DNA from: CAWJLS01 sp963843755
Lineage (GTDB): Bacteria > Acidobacteriota > Thermoanaerobaculia > Multivoradales > DATKCC01
Reading direction: 5' to 3'
Length of the DNA: 64,000 nt
Assembly (NCBI GenBank): GCA_963843755.1
Contig: CAWJLS010000004.1
Span: 62,001-126,000 of the forward strand
Shown: one piece after another, positions 55,736-62,710 of the stretch
Position numbering within the stretch: the first letter of the stretch is position 1
Layout: the number at the start of each line of letters is the position of its first letter
The notes under the pieces: generated by a model
The model's input: only the letters and a program-made list of their open reading frames with translations
Told to the model about the DNA's origin: nothing
The model's database searches: none
Position numbers and translations under genes: made by a program

Positions 55736-58086
55736 GAACCCACCTCGCCGCCGGGCGTCTCGACCGGACCGGCGGCGGGCGCCGCGGCCGGGGGAGCCGC
55801 CCCCCGCCGGTCACGGCCCCGGCGCGCCAGCGCCTCGACGTAGGCCACCAGGTCGCGCACCTCGGTGTCGGTCAGCATCTCGTGGCCGGGCATGGGCGTG
55901 CCCGGGACGCCGAAGCGGACCGTCCGGGCGAGGTCGGCCTCCAGCGGCTCGCTCTCCGGGCTCCACGAGACGGTCCAGAACGTCCCCTTGGTCAGGTCCA
56001 TGGTGCGCGCCAGGTCGCCGTCGGGGTCGGCACCGCGAATGGTCGCGGCCAGCGGGCCGTCACCCCGCCCGGAGAGGCCGTGGCAGGGGGCGCAGTAGCC
56101 GGCGAAGAGCTCGCGCCCGGCGGCGACGGAGCCGGCCCGCCCCGGGACCGGTACCCGAGCGATGATGGCGCGGTGGGCGGCGGCGGTCTCCCGGCCGAGC
56201 GACTGGAGGTAGGCCACCAGGTCCGCCCCCCGTCCGCCGTCGCCGGCGAAGAGACGGGCGTAGGACGGCATACGCGAGTCGGGCACAAGCGAGCGCGGGT
56301 CGATCAGGTGCAGGCGCTCCCAGGCCGCCGTGTGGCGGGTACCGACGTTGGTCAGGTCGGGCCCCTGGCGGCGGACCCCGATCAGCGGCGGCTTGCCCTG
56401 CGCTCCGTGCTGGCGGTGAGGCCCCCAGAGGATCTCGTCGCGGGTGCCGGGCCGGACGTACTCCGAGTGGCAGTGGATGCACCCCTCGGCGATGTAGACA
56501 CGCCGGCCGCGGGCGGCCGCCGCTGCGCCCGCGCCGGTGCCGGGCGTCGGCTCGGACGGCCCTGGTGGCGCGGTCAGCCCGGCCGATCCGGTCGATCCGA
56601 TCAGAACGCCCGCCGTGGCGCTCGCCGGCCCGCCGGCCGCCGGGCCGCGGGCGACCGTCGCGAGGACCGGCAGGCAGCCGAGGACGGTCAGGAGCAGGGT
56701 CGCCCCGCCCATGGCGCCGCCTCCCCCCTTGCCCGGCCGCGCGGCACTCCGCCGCTCCACCTGGTCCCGTCGCCCCTGCCGCCCCCGCCGCCCCGGGGAG
56801 ACCGCGCTCCAGACCACGACCAGGACCACCAGGACCACCACCGGTACCGCCCGGGGGACCCGATGGAGATCCTGGGCCATGCCGACGCCGAGGGCCGAGC
56901 CGAGCCAGCCGGAGAGGCCGTAGACCAGGGCCGAACGCCAGCGGGTGGGGACGCCGCTCGCCCCGCCGCCCGGGTAGAGCACCAGGGCGACCGAGTAGGC
57001 GGAGATGCCGACCGCGTAGAGGACCCCGCCGGCTGCGGCCAGGTGGATCGAACCGGTCGCGCCGATTGGGCCGATCGGGCCCGCCGCCCCCGCACCGAGC
57101 CCGCCGAGCAGGGCGAAGCCGGCGGTGAACAGGACCCCGGTGCCGACCAGGACCGGTGCGAACAGCGCGCCGCCGGCCAGGTCGAGCAGGGCGCCGACGG
57201 CCACGGCGGCGACCAGGTGGACCGTGCCCTGGAGCAGGGTGCGGCCGCCGCTTCCCCAGGTCGCCGCGGCGAGCTCCGGCGTCTGGTGGATGTGGGCGAA
57301 GACCGCCGAGTCGAGGCCGATCAGCAGCGCGAAGGAGAGCACCGCCGCGGCAAGGCCGGCGACGGTGTAGAGCCGCGCGGGCAGGCTCCAGCCGGCGTTC
57401 TCGCGGGACGTGTCCCCGGCCGCGTTGTCGGCCGCGCCATCGACCGGGTCATCGATCCCGGCAAGGGCCGCCGCGGCGACCAGGCAGAGGACCGCGACGG
57501 TCACCGCCTGGACCGTGGGTGCGGCGTGGAACAGGCCGGGGAGGTTGCACAGGAAGTAGGCGAGGCCCGTCGCCGTGCCCACCGCCAGCCCCAGGCGGCG
57601 GACCGGCAGGAGCGTGCGCAGGTGGGCGGCGAGCGACACGGTGAGAAACGCCGTCGCGCCTCCGACCAGCGCCGCCGCCGCGACGAAGGCGGAGAGAGAG
57701 CGGCAGGCGAGGCAGGCCAGAGGAGCGACGGCGGAAAGCAGCAGGCCGACGACCACCGAGAGGCGGGCCCCCGCGGCGCGGCCGGTGCGCCCGGGTCCGC
57801 GGCCGGGCCGCCCGCGCCGCCCGACAGCGCCCAGGAGCGGGGCGGTCGCCAGGCTGACCACCAGCCCGGTGATCCCCATCGACGCCATCACCAAGCGGAC
57901 AGCGCCGGACGCCCCGCCGCCGGCCCCACCCCCGGTTCCGCCGAGGCGGGCACCGAGCAGCTCCAGGAACCCGAACTGGGCCCAGAGGAGGAACGAGACG
58001 TAGGTCGCGGTCACCGCCAGCAGGCCGGCGACGGTCCGCGCGGCCCGTTGCGGCCCCCCGATCGGCTCGCTCCGCTCAGGCACGGC
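55732..58086 (-). CDS. Fusion of MFS-like membrane domain with two cytochrome c domains (CcoO/CcoP-like)
   Basis: 784 aa from the GTG at 58086 (an ATG at 58137 would overlap the previous gene by 62 bp). Residues 1-430 form about twelve helices resembling an MFS transporter. After a Gly/Pro/Ala-rich linker, E-G-C-I-H-C-H-S-E-Y-V-R-P-G (about 533) and M-P-S-Y supply a CcoO-type heme, and Y-C-A-P-C-H-G-L-S-G (about 663) with M-P-G-H a second class I heme. CcoO and CcoP carry electrons to cbb3 oxidases, and the MFS protein CcoA delivers copper to them. A fused form next to an oxidase-like subunit I is unusual. Confidence 0.85.
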   Translation of the reverse strand, partial: AVPERSEPIGGPQRAARTVAGLLAVTATYVSFLLWAQFGFLELLGARLGGTGGGAGGGASGAVRLVMASMGITGLVVSLATAPLLGAVGRRGRPGRGPGRTGRAAGARLSVVVGLLLSAVAPLACLACRSLSAFVAAAALVGGATAFLTVSLAAHLRTLLPVRRLGLAVGTATGLAYFLCNLPGLFHAAPTVQAVTVAVLCLVAAAALAGIDDPVDGAADNAAGDTSRENAGWSLPARLYTVAGLAAAVLSFALLIGLDSAVFAHIHQTPELAAATWGSGGRTLLQGTVHLVAAVAVGALLDLAGGALFAPVLVGTGVLFTAGFALLGGLGAGAAGPIGPIGATGSIHLAAAGGVLYAVGISAYSVALVLYPGGGASGVPTRWRSALVYGLSGWLGSALGVGMAQDLHRVPRAVPVVVLVVLVVVWSAVSPGRRGRQGRRDQVERRSAARPGKGGGGAMGGATLLLTVLGCLPVLATVARGPAAGGPASATAGVLIGSTGSAGLTAPPGPSEPTPGTGAGAAAAARGRRVYIAEGCIHCHSEYVRPGTRDEILWGPHRQHGAQGKPPLIGVRRQGPDLTNVGTRHTAAWERLHLIDPRSLVPDSRMPSYARLFAGDGGRGADLVAYLQSLGRETAAAHRAIIARVPVPGRAGSVAAGRELFAGYCAPCHGLSGRGDGPLAATIRGADPDGDLARTMDLTKGTFWTVSWSPESEPLEADLARTVRFGVPGTPMPGHEMLTDTEVRDLVAYVEALARRGRDRRGAAPPAAAPAAGPVETPGGEVGS

Positions 58087-58528
58087 CGAACGCCCCCCGC
58101 CCGAGCAGCCAGAGCTGGAGCGCGGCCAGTGCCGCATCGGTCCCGGCGACGGAGAGCCACGCCGCCGCCAGGGCGCCGGTCACGACGGCGACGGTGACGA
58201 ACAGCGCCACCCCGGTGCGCACCAGGGCCGTCACCTCGATCACCGCCGGCAGGCGGCCGGGCCGCGCGGCCGTCGCGCCGGCGCGCAGGGAGTCGAGCAG
58301 CAGCGGAAGGAGGTAGGAGGCGCCGACCCCGGCGACGAACGTGCCGATGAACCGCAGGTAGACCGACGCCGCTCCCGGAACCGCCACGATCCCCATCCAG
58401 GCGAGGACCCGCTCCGGAGCCGCGATCAGGCCCAGCCCGGTGGCCAGGTCGCAGCCGCCGGCGAGCAGGCAGAAGAGACGCCCGATCGGCCGCACCCGGC
58501 CGGTTCCCGGGTTCCGGTGGCCGGTCAC
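58076..58528 (-). CDS. Small four-helix membrane protein, unknown
   Basis: 150 aa from the GTG at 58528, sharing GTGA with the oxidase-like gene. Four hydrophobic helices (about 17-38, 45-75, 92-115, 122-140) occupy nearly the whole protein; no heme or metal motif is seen. Position between the subunit I-like and cytochrome genes suggests an accessory subunit, comparable in place to small CcoQ/CcoH-type proteins, though sequence does not establish this. Its stop is overlapped by the next gene's start. Confidence 0.72.
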   Translation of the reverse strand: MTGHRNPGTGRVRPIGRLFCLLAGGCDLATGLGLIAAPERVLAWMGIVAVPGAASVYLRFIGTFVAGVGASYLLPLLLDSLRAGATAARPGRLPAVIEVTALVRTGVALFVTVAVVTGALAAAWLSVAGTDAALAALQLWLLGRGAFGRA

Positions 58529-59937
58529 ACCGCCTCCTCCGCCAGCCGTCGCCGCGCGCCGGCCCACCAGGCCACCGAGGCGCCCAGCATCAGCGCGCCG
58601 GCCAACCAGCGAAAGGCGTAGAGACCGGTCGAGGTCGGTCCGCCGCGCATCACGATGCCCGGGTCGATCCCCTCGAGCGTTCCCAGCATCAGCATGGAGA
58701 CCACGTAGATCAGGCAGCCGAAGTGCCACAGGGCGAACGGCCCCGGCGCCGCCAGCACGCCGGCCAGCGGCGTGCCGCGGCCCAGGGCGATCAGCACCAG
58801 GGCGACGAAGCTGGTCATCATGCCGGCCATGGCCAGGTGGGCGTGGGCCACCAGGGCGTTGGTGAACTTCCAGCGCTCCAGCACCCCGGGCAGGAAGCTG
58901 ACGAAGGCGGTCACCACCAGCAGGCTCCCCCAGGCGCCGAACGCCCCGAGCCAGCGGCCGGCGCCGTCGGGGTAACGAAAGCGCCCCAGGTGGGCCCACA
59001 GGATCGCCGGCCACGGCAGGAGCGACAGCAGGGCGATCACCTGGAGCGCGTCGTGGTGGGATCGGTCGCCGCCCTGGAAGAGGTCGAGGGCGAGGAAGGC
59101 GACCGTGTGCAGCCCGGCGAGAGCGATGGTGAGGGCGGCGACGGTGCGGTTCGCCTGGCGCCGTTCCGGGGCGCGCGCCGGCAGGCGGAGGACCAGGGGG
59201 AAGAGGATGAACAGCCAGACGATGCCGAGGGTGCTGCCGAGCAGGCTGGTGCCGGTCGGGCCGCCGCTGTCCGGGTTGATCGGCGGGTAGACGCGGGGGC
59301 TGGTGGCGACGGCCATGGCGACCGGCACCGACGCCAGCGCGACCAGGAAGGCGGAGCGTCCCCGCCCGCCCCAGCGGCTCCAGGTCCCGTCGCGCAGCCC
59401 ACGGACGAGGGCCGTGGCGAGCACTGCCTCCAGGAAGGCGAGGTCGGCGACCAGCAGCCAGCGGGCCGCCCCCGACCACTCCAGGAACGGCTTGCCGCTG
59501 GTCAGGCCGGCGAGCCAGGAGACGCAGCCGACGGCCAGGGTCGCCGTCCAGGCCGCCACCGCCCAGCGCTCCAGCGATCGCACGGTGGCCAGCGCCGGCC
59601 GGGAGGGCGTCGCGGACCCGGAGCCGCTCCGTGCCACGATCCCGGCGGGGTCGGGCCCGGGGTCGTAGATCCGCAGCAGCAGGCCGACCAGGGGCAGGGC
59701 GAGCCAGCCGTAGAGCTGGGCGTTCCAGTGCACCGGCATCCAGCGGCCGTAGGTCAAGGGGCCGAGGACGGAGCCGGCCGCCGGCGCCAGCAGCAGGGTG
59801 GCCAGCAGCAGGCCGACCGCGTTGCCCGCCACCAGCCAGCCGAGGGCGTGGACCGTCACCACGGTCTCGGCGAGCGGCCCCGGACCGTCGGGGGCGCTCG
59901 ATCGGTCCGATCGGCGAGACCGCCCGGCGAAGGTCAT
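58525..59937 (-). CDS. Heme-copper oxidase subunit I-like protein (CcoN-type), one CuB ligand missing
   Basis: 470 aa, about twelve helices. Aligning by eye to CcoN, H70 (V-H-W-N-A-Q-L-Y-G-W) fits the low-spin heme ligand, H294-H295 the two adjacent CuB ligands, and H365 and H367 (V-A-H-A-H-L-A) the heme b3 and b ligands. The first CuB ligand, in the G-H-N motif of CcoN, appears as G-S-T (234-236). Either copper binding is altered or the protein has another redox role such as quinol or nitric oxide chemistry. The cytochrome c fusion gene is in the same operon. ATGA overlap with the polyprenyl synthase gene. Confidence 0.8.
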   Translation of the reverse strand: MTFAGRSRRSDRSSAPDGPGPLAETVVTVHALGWLVAGNAVGLLLATLLLAPAAGSVLGPLTYGRWMPVHWNAQLYGWLALPLVGLLLRIYDPGPDPAGIVARSGSGSATPSRPALATVRSLERWAVAAWTATLAVGCVSWLAGLTSGKPFLEWSGAARWLLVADLAFLEAVLATALVRGLRDGTWSRWGGRGRSAFLVALASVPVAMAVATSPRVYPPINPDSGGPTGTSLLGSTLGIVWLFILFPLVLRLPARAPERRQANRTVAALTIALAGLHTVAFLALDLFQGGDRSHHDALQVIALLSLLPWPAILWAHLGRFRYPDGAGRWLGAFGAWGSLLVVTAFVSFLPGVLERWKFTNALVAHAHLAMAGMMTSFVALVLIALGRGTPLAGVLAAPGPFALWHFGCLIYVVSMLMLGTLEGIDPGIVMRGGPTSTGLYAFRWLAGALMLGASVAWWAGARRRLAEEAV

Positions 59938-61055
59938 CCGAGGCGCAGGCGGGCGGCCACGCGGAGCCGCTCGCCGTCGAGAAACGCCTGGAGGCGCCCG
60001 AGCCGGCCGGTGGGGTCGGTCTGCTCGCCGGCGGTCGCCAGGCCGTCGAGCGCCGCGCGGGCGGCGTCCGACAGCTCCTCCAGCCGCTCCATGGCGGCCC
60101 GGGGGCCGATCGCGGCCGGCAGGTTGGGGCGTCCCAGGACGCCGTCGCGGGCGGTCGACTTGCCCGTCTCCCGGCGGCTCATCAGGCCGTCCTTGAAGTC
60201 GTCGAGGATCTGGTAGGCGAGGCCCCAGGCGTAGGACAGCTCCTCGAGCCGGTCGAGGGCGGCCTCGGAGGCGCCGCCGGCGAGGGCCGGCAGGACCAGG
60301 GAGAGCCGGATCAGCGGCACGGTCTTGCCCTCGGCGACCCGCACGACGTCAGCGCCTGCGGCCTGGTGACGACCCGGGTCGAACCGCAGGTCGCGCGCCT
60401 GCCCGTCGAGGATGCCCGCGGCGCCGAGGCATTCGTCCACCAGGGCGCCGGCCCGCGCGCGGCGCGGACCGTCCAGACCGCCCAGAACCTCCCAGAGCAG
60501 CGCGTAGGCACGGGTGATCAGCGCCAGCGCCCCGAGGGTGGCCGACGCCTCGCCGTGGGTCCGGTGGGGGCAGGGCCGGCCGCGGCGCTCCCGGGCGTCG
60601 TCCATGGACGGCATGTCGTCGAACACCAGCGAGGCGGAGTGGAAGTACTCGACCGCGATCGCCAGGCGCCGGGCCTGCTCGTGCAGCCACCGCCGTTCGC
60701 CGTCGTCGCGGTGCTCCCCCGGGCAGCAGTCGGTCATCACGCCGTAGGCGAGCTGGGCGCGTGCCAGGCTCCCCGGGTGCTCCAGCAGGTCGGCGAGCAC
60801 CGCCCGCAGGCTCGGCTCCATCCGCTCCGGCAGCGGCAGCAGGGTCCGGAACCCGTCCAGCAGGTCGGCGATCTCCTCCTCGGCGAGCAGCCGGAGCGGG
60901 GTCCGCCGGTCGGCGACCGGCCGCAGCAGCGGCCGGCGGCGGGCCGGATGCCCAGCGCGCTCGGCGCGGCCGGCCCGGCCGGCCCGGTCGGCACGGCCGG
61001 CCTCGTCGGGCACGGACGTCTCGAGCGGCGGACGACGGATCGGCTCAGCGACCAC
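59934..61055 (-). CDS. Polyprenyl (farnesyl/geranylgeranyl) diphosphate synthase
   Basis: 373 aa, GTG start inside the end of the YceI gene. F-D-D-M-P-S-M-D-D (D146-D153) is the first Asp-rich motif with the D-D-x4-D spacing of bacterial short-chain synthases, and Y-Q-I-L-D-D-F-K-D (D285-D289) the second. G-R-P-C-P-H-R-T-H-G and E-G-K-T also fit. It condenses isopentenyl diphosphate with allylic diphosphates. The N-terminal 50 residues are an Arg/Ala/Gly repeat leader. Its place between YceI, a quinone/isoprenoid-binding family, and an oxidase-like gene suggests a dedicated isoprenoid. Confidence 0.92.
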   Translation of the reverse strand: MVAEPIRRPPLETSVPDEAGRADRAGRAGRAERAGHPARRRPLLRPVADRRTPLRLLAEEEIADLLDGFRTLLPLPERMEPSLRAVLADLLEHPGSLARAQLAYGVMTDCCPGEHRDDGERRWLHEQARRLAIAVEYFHSASLVFDDMPSMDDARERRGRPCPHRTHGEASATLGALALITRAYALLWEVLGGLDGPRRARAGALVDECLGAAGILDGQARDLRFDPGRHQAAGADVVRVAEGKTVPLIRLSLVLPALAGGASEAALDRLEELSYAWGLAYQILDDFKDGLMSRRETGKSTARDGVLGRPNLPAAIGPRAAMERLEELSDAARAALDGLATAGEQTDPTGRLGRLQAFLDGERLRVAARLRLG

Positions 61056-61725
61056 CCCGGCCCGCTCCCTTCGTCCCGGCCTTGGCCATCGCCCCGGAGC
61101 CGTCCATCGCCGCGCCCTGATCCATCGCCCCGGCGCTCGTCAGGTGCCCTTCGGTCTCGACCGTCACCGCCACGTTCTTGTCCACCCGCAGGAAGAGCAC
61201 GCTCGGGTCGTGCATTCCCCAGTCGACGAACGGGATGTCGAAGTGGGTCGTGGCGTGGACTGTGTCGCCGGTGCGCTCGATCTCGGCCGGCATGGTCAGC
61301 GGGTGCTTGTCGCCGTGGATCTCCATGGTGCCCTCGAGCTGGAGCGAGCCCTTGCCCGCCTCGGGCAGGGTGCCTTCGACCTTCTCGACGTGGAAGACGA
61401 TCCGGGGGAACTGATCGCTCTCCAAGACCTTGCCGTGCATCGTCTTGTCGCGGCTGTCGTTGCCGGTCTCGGCGGCGGTGGCGTCGACCACCAGCTCGCC
61501 GCTCGCCGCGCCCGTCGCCGGGTCGAAGCGGATCGTGCCCTGGTCGAAGCCGAAGGTCCCGTGGACGTCGTGGGCGGTGGCGCCGAGGACGAAGCTGACC
61601 TCGGTGGCCTCCGGGTCGAGCTGGACGACCGTCTCGCCCGCGACCGCCGGGGCGGCCGCGGCAAAGGAAAGAGTCGAGGCGAGGAGCAGGGGAAGCGCGG
61701 CGAGAGCGGGGATGCGTCGGATCAT
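61045..61725 (-). CDS. Exported YceI-family (polyisoprenoid-binding) protein
   Basis: 226 aa from the ATG at 61725 with GGAGGG upstream; a longer frame to 61941 lacks a ribosome site. The signal peptide (A-L-P-L-L-L-A-S-T-L-S-F-A-A-A) precedes a lipocalin-like barrel with A-T-E-V-S-F-V-L-G-A-T-A-H-D-V-H-G-T-F and L-T-M-P-A-E-I, the YceI pattern. Family members bind polyisoprenoid quinones or fatty amides in the periplasm. The tail is Ala/Gly/Met repeats. It is the first gene of the nine-gene operon, overlapping the polyprenyl synthase start by 11 bp. Confidence 0.9.
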   Translation of the reverse strand: MIRRIPALAALPLLLASTLSFAAAAPAVAGETVVQLDPEATEVSFVLGATAHDVHGTFGFDQGTIRFDPATGAASGELVVDATAAETGNDSRDKTMHGKVLESDQFPRIVFHVEKVEGTLPEAGKGSLQLEGTMEIHGDKHPLTMPAEIERTGDTVHATTHFDIPFVDWGMHDPSVLFLRVDKNVAVTVETEGHLTSAGAMDQGAAMDGSGAMAKAGTKGAGRGGR

Positions 61726-61939
61726 CTGTGGTTTCCCTCCGTCGATGTCGGGTGCCGGCCGGGTGCCTCCGGGGAACCATCCCCGGGCGCTCCCCGACGG
61801 GCGCGCTGGTATACCGTAGGCACTGTGGATGAACGGTCCATGAACACCTCGCGCCCGAGAGGCTCTGAGTGAAGCGGCACCTCCAAGTACCGAGAACAGA
61901 GGGAGGGGGCGTCCCTTTCCCCAGGCCGAAAGGCACGGC

Positions 61940-62710
61940 ATGAAACTCCTGGTGGTGGAGGACGACGAGCTCCTGGCGACGGGGCTGGCGGAGGCTCTCG
62001 AAGGTGAGAGCTATGCCGTCGACCTGGCGACCAACGGTGCCGACGCCGACGAGCTGATGGCCGGCGGCGAGTACGACCTGGTGGTCCTCGACTGGAGCAT
62101 CCCGCCGCCGAGCGGCCTGGAGCTGCTGCGCGTCTGGCGCGAGCACGGCTACGGCATGCCGGTGCTGATGCTCACCGGCCGGGGCGGGGTCGAGGACCGG
62201 GTGAGCGGCCTCGACAGCGGCGCCGACGACTACCTGACCAAGCCGTTCGCCCTCGAAGAGCTCCTGGCCCGGGTACGGAGCCTGCTGCGCCGCCGGCCGA
62301 AGCCGCTCCAGCCGCTCGCCGCCGGCGACCTGGTGATGGACCGGGCGGCGCGGGAGGTGCGGGTGGCCGACGCGCCGGTCCGGCTGACGCCGAAGGAGTT
62401 CGGCGTGCTCGAGTACCTGCTGGCCCGCTCGGACCAGGTGGTGACCCGCCAGGAGCTCACGGAGCACGTCTGGGACCATGCCTTCGACCCGGCGAGCAAC
62501 ACCCTGGACGTGATCGTCTACCGGGTGCGCAAGAAGATCGACGGCGACCGCGACGAGCGCCTGCTGCACACCGTCACCGGCATCGGCTACCGCCTCTCCT
62601 CCGAGCGCCGGGCCCAAGGAGAGTCGGCGGAGCCGGCCCAGCCGGCCCAGCCGGCCGAGTCGATGGACTCGATGGAGTCGACCGTTCCTCCGGGGGCGGA
62701 CGGGTCGTGA
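61940..62710 (+). CDS. OmpR/PhoB-family response regulator
   Basis: 256 aa. The receiver domain has E7-D8-D9, phospho-acceptor D51 (V-V-L-D-W-S), T79 and K101 (L-T-K-P-F). The winged-helix output domain (about 125-222) includes L-T-P-K-E-F-G-V-L-E-Y-L and V-I-V-Y-R-V-R-K-K-I. A 9-bp repeat (about 62628-62690) adds a C-terminal tail of A-Q-P-A-Q-P-A-E-S-M-D-S. The cognate kinase follows with a GTGA overlap. It is divergent from the YceI-led operon, which it may control; the 214-bp gap shows no clear direct repeats. Confidence 0.93.
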   Translation: MKLLVVEDDELLATGLAEALEGESYAVDLATNGADADELMAGGEYDLVVLDWSIPPPSGLELLRVWREHGYGMPVLMLTGRGGVEDRVSGLDSGADDYLTKPFALEELLARVRSLLRRRPKPLQPLAAGDLVMDRAAREVRVADAPVRLTPKEFGVLEYLLARSDQVVTRQELTEHVWDHAFDPASNTLDVIVYRVRKKIDGDRDERLLHTVTGIGYRLSSERRAQGESAEPAQPAQPAESMDSMESTVPPGADGS

